From assembly GCA_002298125.1 (NCBI GenBank), contig DBMJ01000007.1, positions 1 through 45,864 of the forward strand: a DNA stretch of 45,864 nucleotides. The letters run 5' to 3'. Position 1 is the first letter of the stretch; each line of letters opens with the position of its first letter. Position numbers and translations under genes: made by a program. The notes beneath the pieces were generated by a model that had not been told where the DNA came from, did not search any database, and saw only the letters and a program-made list of their open reading frames with translations. This document shows, piece after piece, positions 25,792-34,082 of this stretch. The stretch is from Clostridium sp. UBA701. GTDB taxonomy: Bacteria > Bacillota > Clostridia > Clostridiales > Clostridiaceae.

Positions 25792-27705
25792 ATGAAAAAA
25801 TTTTCAAGTACCACGGCCTGGATAGTTGTTTTGATAATAGTTATTTTTACTGCTCTCTTTTTAAGTAACGGCAGTAAAAATGTTAGTACTATAAACTTTG
25901 ATCAATTCCAAAAAGAGTGGTTAGGCAATAATGTAAAGAGTTTTGCTTTAAAAGGTGATAAGATGACCGTTACAGGGGAGCTAAATAGCGGTAAACAGTA
26001 TGAGACCTATGTTCCCTCTGAAAGGTTATTTCAGTTTATAGGACAGCATGCTAAGGATGGTGTAGTTCAAGAGAGTTATGAACCACCAACCAGAATTCCC
26101 GTATGGGTTAGTTATCTCCCCACAGTATTGCTGCTAGTTATGCTAATAGCTTTCTGGGTTATGTTTATGCAGCAAGGCCAAGGTGGAGGCGGCAACAGAG
26201 GAGTAATGAACTTTGGTAAGAGCCGTGCAAAAATGGCTACACCAGACAAGAAAAAGGTTACCTTTAATGATGTGGCTGGTGCAGAGGAAGAGAAGGAAGA
26301 ATTAGCAGAGATTGTTGAGTTTTTAAGACAACCGAAAAAGTTTATAGAGATGGGGGCAAGAATACCTAAGGGTGTTTTATTGGTTGGTCCTCCAGGAACA
26401 GGTAAAACACTTTTTGCTAAAGCTATTGCAGGTGAAGCAGGGGTACCTTTCTTTAGTATATCTGGTTCGGATTTTGTGGAAATGTTTGTTGGAGTAGGTG
26501 CTTCAAGAGTTAGAGACCTCTTTGAACAGGCCAAGAAGAACTCTCCTTGTATTATCTTTATAGATGAGATAGATGCTGTAGGCAGACAAAGAGGTGCAGG
26601 CTTAGGCGGCGGACATGATGAAAGAGAACAGACCTTAAATCAACTGTTGGTTGAGATGGATGGCTTTGGTGTAAATGAAGGCATAATAATAGTAGCAGCT
26701 ACTAACAGACCTGACATACTTGACCCTGCGCTCTTAAGACCGGGCAGATTTGATAGACAGATTCTAGTTGGAGCTCCTGATGTAAAGGGAAGAGAAGATG
26801 TATTAAAGGTTCATTCTAAGAATAAACCTCTGGCAGATGAGGTAAAATTGGATGTCCTTGCAAAGAGAACTCCAGGCTTTACTGGAGCAGATCTAGAAAA
26901 TCTTATGAATGAGGCAGCTCTTTTAGCAGTTAGAAATAACAAGAAAAAGATTGGAATGATGGAGCTTGAGGAGGCTATTACTAGAGTAATAGCGGGTCCT
27001 GAAAAGAAGAGCAGGGTTATTAGTGAAAAGGACAGAAAGCTTACTGCCTTCCATGAGGCAGGTCATGCTGTAGTTATGAAGCTTCTGCCCAATGCTGATC
27101 CAGTTCATCAGATAAGTATCATACCAAGAGGGATGGCTGGAGGCTATACTATGCCTCTTCCAGATGAAGATAGGGCATACATGTCAAAATCAAGATTGGA
27201 AGATGAGATGGTGGGACTTCTTGGTGGTAGAGTAGCTGAGAAGCTAGTTATAGGTGATATAAGCACTGGGGCTAAGAGTGATATTGAAAGAGCCAGTGCC
27301 ATAGCTAGAAAAATGGTTATGGAGTTTGGTATGAGTGAGGAGCTTGGTCCAATATCCTTTGGCAGCGGTCATGATGAAGTGTTCATTGGAAGAGACTTTG
27401 GTAAGAGCAGAAACTTTAGTGAAGAGGTGGCAGCTACCATTGACAGTGAAGTAAGAAGGCTTATAGATGAAGCTTATAACAAGGCTCAGAAGCTTCTTAC
27501 AGATAACATGGATAAACTCACTAGAGTGGCTGAGGAACTGCTAAAGAGAGAAAAGCTTGAAGCTCAAGAATTCAACACTATCTTTGAGGGCGGTACTTTA
27601 GAGGAAGCTATTGATGTGGAAACTGATAAAGTGCAGACTGAAAAGGAAGAAGCTTATAAAGTTGAAACAGTGGAGAATCCTAATGACAATAACAATATAG
27701 AATAA
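25792..27705 (+). CDS. ftsH: ATP-dependent zinc metalloprotease FtsH
   Basis: FtsH is a membrane-bound hexameric AAA+ protease that degrades unfolded membrane proteins and short-lived regulators. The 637-residue product has two membrane segments (about 7-26 and 103-124) flanking an extracytoplasmic domain, the AAA+ module with Walker A GPPGTGKT (Lys205), Walker B IIFIDEIDAVG and the SRH region NRPDILDPALLRPGRFD, and the zinc-binding HEAGH (421-425). The C-terminal tail is acidic. The ATG follows a G-rich ribosome binding site. A terminator closes the gene. In Bacillus coaX would be next; here about 9 kb of other genes intervene. Confidence 0.98.
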   Translation: MKKFSSTTAWIVVLIIVIFTALFLSNGSKNVSTINFDQFQKEWLGNNVKSFALKGDKMTVTGELNSGKQYETYVPSERLFQFIGQHAKDGVVQESYEPPTRIPVWVSYLPTVLLLVMLIAFWVMFMQQGQGGGGNRGVMNFGKSRAKMATPDKKKVTFNDVAGAEEEKEELAEIVEFLRQPKKFIEMGARIPKGVLLVGPPGTGKTLFAKAIAGEAGVPFFSISGSDFVEMFVGVGASRVRDLFEQAKKNSPCIIFIDEIDAVGRQRGAGLGGGHDEREQTLNQLLVEMDGFGVNEGIIIVAATNRPDILDPALLRPGRFDRQILVGAPDVKGREDVLKVHSKNKPLADEVKLDVLAKRTPGFTGADLENLMNEAALLAVRNNKKKIGMMELEEAITRVIAGPEKKSRVISEKDRKLTAFHEAGHAVVMKLLPNADPVHQISIIPRGMAGGYTMPLPDEDRAYMSKSRLEDEMVGLLGGRVAEKLVIGDISTGAKSDIERASAIARKMVMEFGMSEELGPISFGSGHDEVFIGRDFGKSRNFSEEVAATIDSEVRRLIDEAYNKAQKLLTDNMDKLTRVAEELLKREKLEAQEFNTIFEGGTLEEAIDVETDKVQTEKEEAYKVETVENPNDNNNIE

Positions 27706-27710
27706 TAATT

Positions 27711-27750
27711 AAAAGGACCTCCCTGGGATAACTCCTGTGAAGGTCCTTTT
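27711..27750 (+). terminator. Terminator after ftsH
   Basis: AAAAGGACCT (27711-27720) and AGGTCCTTTT (27741-27750) form a perfect 10-bp stem around a 20-nt loop. Confidence 0.8.
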
Positions 27751-27767
27751 AAACGTCAATAATAAAA

Positions 27768-27796
27768 TTGCATGAGTTTTATAAAATTGATATAAT
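27768..27796 (+). promoter_or_regulatory. Promoter of the fusion enzyme gene
   Basis: TTGCAT (27768-27773), a 17-bp spacer and TATAAT (27791-27796) lie 57 bp before the start codon. Confidence 0.7.
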
Positions 27797-27852
27797 TCAG
27801 GTTGAAGTGTTTTTAATATAAAACAAATAAGAGTAAGAGGAAGATGATTTAA

Positions 27853-29667
27853 ATGCAAGCATTGATTTTAGCTGCCGGTATGGGCAAAAGACTTGGAAAG
27901 TATACAGAAGATCAGACAAAATGCATGGTTAAGGTAAACAATAAAACTCTTATTGAACATGCTTTAGAGGCAATAACTAAAAATAACATTTCTCGTATAA
28001 TCATGGTAGTGGGTTATGAAGGAAAGAGACTGCAGGAGTTTTTGGGGAGTAGCTTTAATGGAGTACCCATAGAATATGTGAATAATTCTATATATGATAA
28101 GACTAATAATATATATTCTCTTTGGATGGCTCGAGATTATCTTACCTCAGAGGATACCCTCCTTCTAGAGAGTGATATTATCTTTGAACCTCAAATAATC
28201 ACAGATGTAATTAATAATCCCAACCCAAACGTAGCAGTGGTAGCTAAATTTCAATCCTGGATGGATGGAACTGTAACAGTTGTGGATAAAAATGAAGATA
28301 TAGTAAGCTTTATCCCAAAGAAAAGCTTCGACTGGAGTAGTACTGAAGATTATTATAAAACAGTAAATATTTATAAATTCTCTAAGGAGTTTTCAAGTAG
28401 ATTTTACCTGCCCTTCTTAGAGGCCTATATAAAGGTTATGGGAGATAATGAATACTATGAGCAGGTACTTAGAGTTATGACCTATCTAGAGGAGATGAAC
28501 CTAAAGGCCCATAAGTTAAACCAGGAGCAGTGGTATGAAATTGACGACGTGCAGGATTTAGACATTGCAAATGCAATGTTCTCTGATAGGGCTACGGAAC
28601 TACCTTTATTTCAAAAGCGCTACGGTGGATATTGGAGATTTTCTAATTTAAAGGATTTCTGCTATCTTGTAAATCCATATTTCCCTGATGAAAACATGCT
28701 AGAGGAGTTTAAGAGTAATTTCTTCTGCCTTATTTCTCAATATCCCTCAGGTCAGAATGTACAAAATCTCATAGGTTCAAAGATGTTTAACTGTGATCCT
28801 TCAGAAATATTAGTGGGAAATGGTGCTGCGGAGCTTATTAAGGGTCTTATGAGAACACTCTCTGGAAAGCTTGGAGTGGTTTTTCCAACCTTTAATGAGT
28901 ATCCTGAAGCTGCAGGCTATGAAAGAGTTGAAAAACTGGTGATTTCTAATAAGAACTTCAGATATACTGTTGAAGAGCTTATGGAGCTTTGCAATAAAAC
29001 AGAGAATTTGCTATTAATAAACCCAGACAATCCTAGTGGACATCTTCTCTCAAGAGAAGAGGTAATAAAACTTCTAAATTACATGGCAAAGCATAATAAA
29101 AAACTAATTCTAGATGAATCCTTTATAGACTTTGCAGGCAGTGAACACAGTTTTTCACTTATTGCTTCGGATATCCTTAAAAAGTATAAAAATTTAATAG
29201 TAATAAAGAGTATAAGCAAAAGCTATGGAGTTCCAGGCATAAGGCTAGGCGTGTTAGCTTCAGGAGATGAAAAGCTTATAGCCTCAGTGAGAAGAGAACT
29301 ATCCATCTGGAATATAAACTCTTTTGGAGAGTTTTTCCTACAAATCATTGGAAAATACACTAAGGAATATATTGAAGCCTGCGAAAAAATATGCTTCGAA
29401 AGGGATAGATTTTATAGAGAACTGTCTAAATTTAGTTTTTTAAGAGTCATTCCATCTCATTCTAACTATTTTCTCTGTGAGGTAGTGGGCAGATATAGTG
29501 CAACAGAGTTTACAGCTATGCTGCTCAATAAATACAAGATATTTATTAAGGACTGCACTGGGAAGATTGGCTTTGAAGACAAAAATTATATCCGCATTGC
29601 TGTAAGAGATACAGAGGATAACAACTATCTTCTAGAGAGATTTAAAGAAGTAGAAAGATATAGGTAG
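27853..29667 (+). CDS. Fused nucleotidyltransferase / PLP-dependent aminotransferase-fold enzyme
   Basis: The 604-residue protein joins two enzymes. Residues 1-240 are a small-molecule nucleotidyltransferase (LilAAGMGKRLG-type loop at 4-15, ESDIIFEP metal site) most like LicC/PntC-type cytidylyltransferases. Residues 250-604 are a class I/II PLP fold close to HisC and CobD, with NPDNPSGHLL, the strand-turn LDESF, and the PLP-binding lysine Lys456 in SISKSYGVPGIRLG. Fusions of a cytidylyltransferase with a transaminase are known in phosphonate tailoring (PntC with 2-aminoethylphosphonate transaminase), but no phosphonate genes lie here. A CobD-like decarboxylase acting on phosphoserine or phosphothreonine, followed by CDP activation, is an alternative. 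The gene is monocistronic. Domain call is secure; substrate is unknown. Confidence 0.85.
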   Translation: MQALILAAGMGKRLGKYTEDQTKCMVKVNNKTLIEHALEAITKNNISRIIMVVGYEGKRLQEFLGSSFNGVPIEYVNNSIYDKTNNIYSLWMARDYLTSEDTLLLESDIIFEPQIITDVINNPNPNVAVVAKFQSWMDGTVTVVDKNEDIVSFIPKKSFDWSSTEDYYKTVNIYKFSKEFSSRFYLPFLEAYIKVMGDNEYYEQVLRVMTYLEEMNLKAHKLNQEQWYEIDDVQDLDIANAMFSDRATELPLFQKRYGGYWRFSNLKDFCYLVNPYFPDENMLEEFKSNFFCLISQYPSGQNVQNLIGSKMFNCDPSEILVGNGAAELIKGLMRTLSGKLGVVFPTFNEYPEAAGYERVEKLVISNKNFRYTVEELMELCNKTENLLLINPDNPSGHLLSREEVIKLLNYMAKHNKKLILDESFIDFAGSEHSFSLIASDILKKYKNLIVIKSISKSYGVPGIRLGVLASGDEKLIASVRRELSIWNINSFGEFFLQIIGKYTKEYIEACEKICFERDRFYRELSKFSFLRVIPSHSNYFLCEVVGRYSATEFTAMLLNKYKIFIKDCTGKIGFEDKNYIRIAVRDTEDNNYLLERFKEVERYR

Positions 29668-29711
29668 TGCAATATTTTTGAAATGTTAATAATATAACAA
29701 TTAATTTTTAC

Positions 29712-29740
29712 ACGGCTTCAGCTTGAAGCCGTTTTTTTTA
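29712..29740 (+). terminator. Terminator after the fusion enzyme gene
   Basis: ACGGCTTCA and TGAAGCCGT pair perfectly around GCT, followed by a T-run of eight. Confidence 0.92.
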
Positions 29741-29769
29741 TACTAAAACCAGCTTATTACTAAGATAAA

Positions 29770-29798
29770 TTGTTAAAATATATGTAATGTGTTATAAT
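29770..29798 (+). promoter_or_regulatory. Promoter of fhs
   Basis: TTGTTA (29770-29775), a 17-bp spacer and TATAAT (29793-29798). It implies a leader of about 165 nt before fhs. Confidence 0.7.
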
Positions 29799-29804
29799 AT
29801 TCGT

Positions 29805-29969
29805 AAAATGGGGGAATATCGAGTGTTAAATTCCCTATGAAGGCAGATGACTTGGATATGATTTCTATGGCTAATACAAGTTAATGCAGTAAATAATAAC
29901 TATATTTATATAGCTAAATTACAGGGATATAGATATATATAAATCCCTGATTTATAAGGAGTGATGGGT
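29805..29969 (+). other. Long structured leader of fhs
   Basis: The leader has a 5' hairpin (GGGAAT 29812-29817 with ATTCCC 29830-29835) and a 3' hairpin (CAGGGAT 29922-29928 with ATCCCTG 29943-29949) ending 6 nt before AAGGAG. The arms of the two can also cross-pair (TCCCT with AGGGA). A 15-codon reading frame runs from ATG 29837 to TAA 29884. I see no match to the ZTP or THF riboswitch consensus. Confidence 0.4.
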
Positions 29970-31652
29970 TTGAACAAGATAAAAAGCGACATTGAAATTG
30001 CACAAGAGGCTAAAATGCTGCCTATCATTGAGGTGGCAAAAAAGCTAGGGCTTAGTGAGGATGATATCGAATTCTATGGAAAATATAAATGCAAGATATC
30101 TCCAGAGGTACTTAGAAGAAATAAAAACAAAAAAAAGGGTAAGCTAATTCTAGTTACTGCTATTAACCCTACCGCTGCAGGCGAGGGTAAGTCTACTGTT
30201 ACAGTTGGTTTAGGTCAAGCACTTTGCAGCATGGGTAAATCTGCAGTTATTGCTCTTAGAGAGCCTTCCTTAGGACCAGTTTTTGGAGTAAAGGGAGGAG
30301 CTGCAGGTGGAGGATATGCACAGGTTGTTCCTATGGAGGATATTAATCTTCACTTTACTGGAGATATGCATGCTATTACCGCTGCTAACAATCTTCTATG
30401 TGCTGTAATTGATAACCATATACATCAGGGCAATGCCTTATCCATAGACTCTAGAAGGATAGTGTTTAAAAGGGTAATGGATATGAATGACCGTGCCTTA
30501 AGAGATATAGTTGTAGGCATGGGTGGAAAAGCCAATGGGTTTTTAAGAGAAGATGGGTTTATGATAACTGTTGCCTCTGAAATAATGGCTATTTTGTGTC
30601 TTTCAAGAGATTTGATGGACCTTAAGGTGAGAATGGGCAACATTGTTGTGGCCTATAGTCTAACAGGAGAACCAATTTACTGTAAGGACTTAAAAGCAGA
30701 AGGTGCTATGGCTATGCTTATGAAGGATGCCATAAAGCCTAATTTGGTTCAGACCTTGGAGAATACTCCTGCTATTATCCACGGTGGACCCTTTGCCAAT
30801 ATAGCTCATGGCTGCAATAGCCTTATGGCTACTGAAACTGCTCTTTCCTTGGCAGATTACGTAGTTACAGAGGCAGGCTTTGGTGCTGATTTAGGAGCAG
30901 AAAAATTCTTTGATATAAAATGTAGATATGGTCATCTCATGCCAGCTTGTACCGTTATAGTAGCTACAGTAAGAGCATTGAAGCTGCATGGCGGTATGAA
31001 GAAGGATGAGCTTTCAAATCCAAATGTTGAAGCAGTTAAAAAGGGTGTTGCAAACCTTGAAAAACAGATAGAAAATGTAAAGAAATTTGGAGTCACACCT
31101 GTAGTAGCCATAAATAGATTTATTGCGGACTCAGAGGAAGAATTGAGCTTTATTGAGGAGTTTTGCAATAAGCTAGGAGTACAGGTTGCTCTTACAGAAG
31201 TATGGGAAAAGGGTGGAGAAGGTGGAATTACCCTTGGAGAAAAGGTACTAAAGGTAATAGATTCACTTGAAGAAAATAACTTTAAGGTGCTCTATGATGA
31301 AAAGCTTCCAATAAAAGAAAAAGTAGCTATAATTACAAAGGAAATATATGGTGCTAGTGGGGTAGAATATGCTGGAAATGCTTCAAAGCAGATTTCAGAG
31401 CTAGAAAAGCTGGGACTTGATAAACTACCTATTTGCATGGCTAAAACTCAATATTCACTATCTGATAACCCAACCCTATTGGGTAGACCAGAGAATTTTA
31501 CAATCACTGTAAAGGAAGTAAGGGTATCTAATGGTGCAGGCTTTATTGTGGTGCTTACAGGAGATATAATGACTATGCCTGGGCTGCCAAAGACACCTGC
31601 GGCAGAAAGAATGGATATTCTTGAAGATGGAACTATATTAGGCTTATTCTAA
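29970..31652 (+). CDS. fhs: Formate--tetrahydrofolate ligase
   Basis: Fhs makes 10-formyl-THF from formate, THF and ATP; it supplies one-carbon units for purines and formyl-Met, and in acetogens or purine fermenters it is a main catabolic enzyme. From TTG 29970 the product has 560 residues, the family length, with the P-loop region NPTAAGEGKSTVTVGL near residue 60 and the signatures GVKGGAAGGGYAQV and HGGPFANIAHGCNS. TTG 29970 lies 8 nt after AAGGAG; ATG 29964 and GTG 29961 are too close to that site. No folD or other Wood-Ljungdahl gene is adjacent. Confidence 0.96.
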   Translation: MNKIKSDIEIAQEAKMLPIIEVAKKLGLSEDDIEFYGKYKCKISPEVLRRNKNKKKGKLILVTAINPTAAGEGKSTVTVGLGQALCSMGKSAVIALREPSLGPVFGVKGGAAGGGYAQVVPMEDINLHFTGDMHAITAANNLLCAVIDNHIHQGNALSIDSRRIVFKRVMDMNDRALRDIVVGMGGKANGFLREDGFMITVASEIMAILCLSRDLMDLKVRMGNIVVAYSLTGEPIYCKDLKAEGAMAMLMKDAIKPNLVQTLENTPAIIHGGPFANIAHGCNSLMATETALSLADYVVTEAGFGADLGAEKFFDIKCRYGHLMPACTVIVATVRALKLHGGMKKDELSNPNVEAVKKGVANLEKQIENVKKFGVTPVVAINRFIADSEEELSFIEEFCNKLGVQVALTEVWEKGGEGGITLGEKVLKVIDSLEENNFKVLYDEKLPIKEKVAIITKEIYGASGVEYAGNASKQISELEKLGLDKLPICMAKTQYSLSDNPTLLGRPENFTITVKEVRVSNGAGFIVVLTGDIMTMPGLPKTPAAERMDILEDGTILGLF

Positions 31653-31662
31653 GCTAAGAGGT

Positions 31663-31706
31663 CTTAAACTCAGCAGTGATATATTGCTGAGTTTAAGTTT
31701 CATTTT
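31663..31706 (+). terminator. Hairpin between fhs and the decarboxylase operon
   Basis: A perfect 13-bp stem (31663-31675 with 31685-31697) with a 9-nt loop is followed by TTTCATTTT. The T-tract is broken, and no promoter is evident before the next gene, so partial read-through from fhs is likely. Confidence 0.7.
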
Positions 31707-31728
31707 GACAAGAGAAAAGGAGGAAGCT

Positions 31729-33144
31729 ATGGAAGGTTTAGATGAATTAAGGATTAAGAGAGAAAAAAGTGACCTTGGTGGTGGAGAGGCAGCTATAGAA
31801 AGGCAGCATTCACTTAATAAAAACACCTCAAGGGAGAGAATAATAGCTATTTTTGATGAAGGTTCCTTTGTAGAAAAGGGAGGTCTTTTTAGAGAGAACA
31901 GTGCTGGTGTTGTCACTGGTTATGGTACTGTGGGGGGAAGATTGGTTTTTGTATATTCTCAAGACTTTACCTTAAGAGGAGGAGCCATCGACAGATATAA
32001 TAGCAGAAAGATATGGGATATAATGGAGGATGCTCTAAAGATGGGAGCGCCTTTAATACAGATTTTTGACTCTGTAGGTGCAGCCTTAGAGGAAGGGCTT
32101 GAAAGTCTAGTATCCTATGGGGGAATTTTAAAAAGAGCAGCCAAGCTTTCAGGAGTAATACCTGTAATATCCTTAATTGGAGGAAACTGTACAGGAGCTC
32201 AAGCTATAGCTGCGTCCATAAGCGATGTTGTAATATTAGTAGAAGAAAATTGCAGCTTAAATTTAAACATGTCAGAGGCTAAAACAAAGAATTACATAGA
32301 CTCCAACAGTGTTAAAACTGTTAAAACAGCTCTCCAGATAAAATATAATGTGGAGCTTCAAGCCCTTGAAGCAGTTAAAAAGCTATTAAGACACCTGCCT
32401 GATAACAACTTAAGCTTGCCGCTAATTGCAAAAGATAAAGAGATGAATATTGTTTCCAAGGATGGAGATATTCTTTCCCTGTTGTCTGATGAGGACTCTA
32501 TGGTAGAGCTTAATGCACATTACGGAAAGGCTGTTACCACTGCATTAATCAGTTTGTATGGGTTAACCACAGGGGTATTATGTACCAGGGGTGAAGCTCT
32601 TGATGTGGAAGCACTTAGTAAAATTGAAAGCTTTATAAGACTATGCAATAACTTTAATATATCGGTAATTTCAATAGTAGATACCCCAGGCTTTGCAGTT
32701 AGTGGTGAAGAAGAGAAGCTAGGCTTGCTTTCTGCAGCTTCAAGGACAATGTACTCCTTAATAGAGTGCTCTGCTCCAAAGATATCCTTAATCACTGGTA
32801 AAGCCTATGGGTCAGCTTTTCTCACCCTTGGCAGTAAGGATACCGCCTTTGATTTTACAGTAGCCTGGCCAGAAGCTAAGATATGCATGGGTGAACCTGA
32901 AAATGTAGCAAGGGCAATGTATCGCAAGGATATTATGTCAAGTGAAGTGCCAAAGGATAGAGAGAAAGAGCTAATTGCAGAGTATGAAAAAGAAGCAGTA
33001 AACCCTTTTAAAGCTGCTGAGTATGGCCTTGTAGATGACATAATCTCAAGAGAAGAAACTAGAGAAAGGTTATTTTCACTGCTGGATATGCTCCAAAGTA
33101 AGAGAGAAATTTCCTACCCTAAAAAAAGAAACAATTTTTACTAG
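31729..33144 (+). CDS. Carboxyltransferase (alpha) subunit of a biotin-dependent acyl-CoA decarboxylase
   Basis: This 471-residue protein is a crotonase-fold carboxyltransferase like MmdA/PccB, which moves CO2 from an acyl-CoA to biotin. The N-terminal SRERIIAIFDEGSFVE and the C-terminal KAYGSAFLTLGSKD...DFTVAWPEAKI regions identify the family. Start ATG 31729 follows AAAAGGAGG. With the next three genes it forms a sodium-pumping decarboxylase. It is about 40 residues shorter than usual MmdA, and the normally glycine-rich oxyanion segments (GPCAGGA, YGGAY) read NCTGAQA and YGSAF, so the substrate (methylmalonyl-CoA or another) is uncertain. Confidence 0.85.
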   Translation: MEGLDELRIKREKSDLGGGEAAIERQHSLNKNTSRERIIAIFDEGSFVEKGGLFRENSAGVVTGYGTVGGRLVFVYSQDFTLRGGAIDRYNSRKIWDIMEDALKMGAPLIQIFDSVGAALEEGLESLVSYGGILKRAAKLSGVIPVISLIGGNCTGAQAIAASISDVVILVEENCSLNLNMSEAKTKNYIDSNSVKTVKTALQIKYNVELQALEAVKKLLRHLPDNNLSLPLIAKDKEMNIVSKDGDILSLLSDEDSMVELNAHYGKAVTTALISLYGLTTGVLCTRGEALDVEALSKIESFIRLCNNFNISVISIVDTPGFAVSGEEEKLGLLSAASRTMYSLIECSAPKISLITGKAYGSAFLTLGSKDTAFDFTVAWPEAKICMGEPENVARAMYRKDIMSSEVPKDREKELIAEYEKEAVNPFKAAEYGLVDDIISREETRERLFSLLDMLQSKREISYPKKRNNFY

Positions 33145-33207
33145 GCGAAATTAACATCTCTTTAGAAAGGAAGTGAAAAGCCCTGGTTTTTAGGAATCAG
33201 GTATACT

Positions 33208-33558
33208 ATGCTAGAAAACCTTAGTTTTGGATTAAAAGTAACCATAATAGCAATGCTAATAGTGTTGATGGCACTATTGGTAGTTCAAATAATGATTAAG
33301 CTTCAATCCTTTATATTTAGAACAAATAAAAAAGGTGTGAAAGCTGCTGAAAAGCCTTCTGTCCCTATACCAACAAATATAGCATTGCAAGAAAGTAATA
33401 TTACTATTACAGACAGTAGAGAAAAGGAAGAGGAGGTTGTAGCCGCCATAATTGCTGCTATAAGCTCCATAAGTGGAGTTCCCGCTTCCTTGTTTGAGAT
33501 TAAAAGTATAAAGAGAATTGCTAGAGAAGATTTAAATTGGAGAAGACAGAGTCTATAA
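33208..33558 (+). CDS. OadG/MmdD-like small membrane subunit of sodium-pumping decarboxylase
   Basis: This 116-residue protein has one N-terminal membrane helix (about residues 8-30) followed by a basic stretch, a linker, and a helical C-terminal part EEEVVAAIIAAISSISGV. That layout is typical of OadG-family subunits (gamma in oxaloacetate, delta in methylmalonyl-CoA decarboxylase), which hold the complex on the membrane. Sequence conservation in this family is low, so the call leans on position between the alpha subunit and the biotin carrier. The upstream ribosome binding site is modest (TTTAGGAATCAGG). Confidence 0.85.
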   Translation: MLENLSFGLKVTIIAMLIVLMALLVVQIMIKLQSFIFRTNKKGVKAAEKPSVPIPTNIALQESNITITDSREKEEEVVAAIIAAISSISGVPASLFEIKSIKRIAREDLNWRRQSL

Positions 33559-33584
33559 GAAGATAACAAGGAGGTAAATAGAGG

Positions 33585-34016
33585 ATGAAAAGATATGTTG
33601 TAACAGTAAATGGTAATAGATATGAAGTTGAGGTGGAGGAGGTTCAGGGGCAGTTTGCACCAGTAACACCTGTTGCACCAGCAGCGCCAACAGCGCCAGC
33701 CCCAGTAGCTCAAGCTCCTGCCGCAGCACCGGCACCTGCAGCTGTACAGGAAGCACCAGCTGCAAAAGTAGCTGAGCCTACAGCCGTTAATACTGATGGG
33801 AGTGGAGAAAAGCTAGAATGCCCTATGCCAGGCACAATCCTTCAGGTAAATGTAAAGCCTGGAGATAAGGTTGCAAAGGGTGACGTAATGTTTGTGCTAG
33901 AAGCTATGAAGATGGAGAATGAAATAATGGCTCCAAGAGATTTAATGATTACCTCAGTTCCTATTTCAAAAGGCGCTGCAGTTAATACTGGTGAAATCTT
34001 AGCAACCTTTGAATAA
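33585..34016 (+). CDS. Biotin carrier (gamma) subunit
   Basis: This 143-residue protein carries the biotin that shuttles CO2 between the carboxyltransferase and the membrane beta subunit. An N-terminal beta segment (MKRYVVTVNGNRYEVEVEE) leads to a long Ala/Pro/Val linker (about residues 25-65) and a biotinyl domain with the canonical EAMKMEN motif, biotin-accepting Lys109, 34 residues from the C-terminus. The ATG follows AAGGAGGT. The GC-rich linker differs in composition from neighbours because of the Ala/Pro codons, not transfer. The biotin ligase gene birA lies 1.9 kb downstream. Confidence 0.95.
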   Translation: MKRYVVTVNGNRYEVEVEEVQGQFAPVTPVAPAAPTAPAPVAQAPAAAPAPAAVQEAPAAKVAEPTAVNTDGSGEKLECPMPGTILQVNVKPGDKVAKGDVMFVLEAMKMENEIMAPRDLMITSVPISKGAAVNTGEILATFE

Positions 34017-34082
34017 CATAGTTCCCCTATATAACGGAGCTTACAAAGATATAACTTAAAAGATAAAAGGAGCTAAGAAACC

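Noticed and set aside
29805..29969. ZTP (pfl) or THF riboswitch upstream of fhs
   Set aside because: The conserved CCGCCTGGGC segment of ZTP riboswitches and the THF core are not present.
33660..33780. GC-rich, repeat-like stretch as a sign of horizontal transfer
   Set aside because: It is the Ala/Pro linker of the biotin carrier subunit, common to the family.
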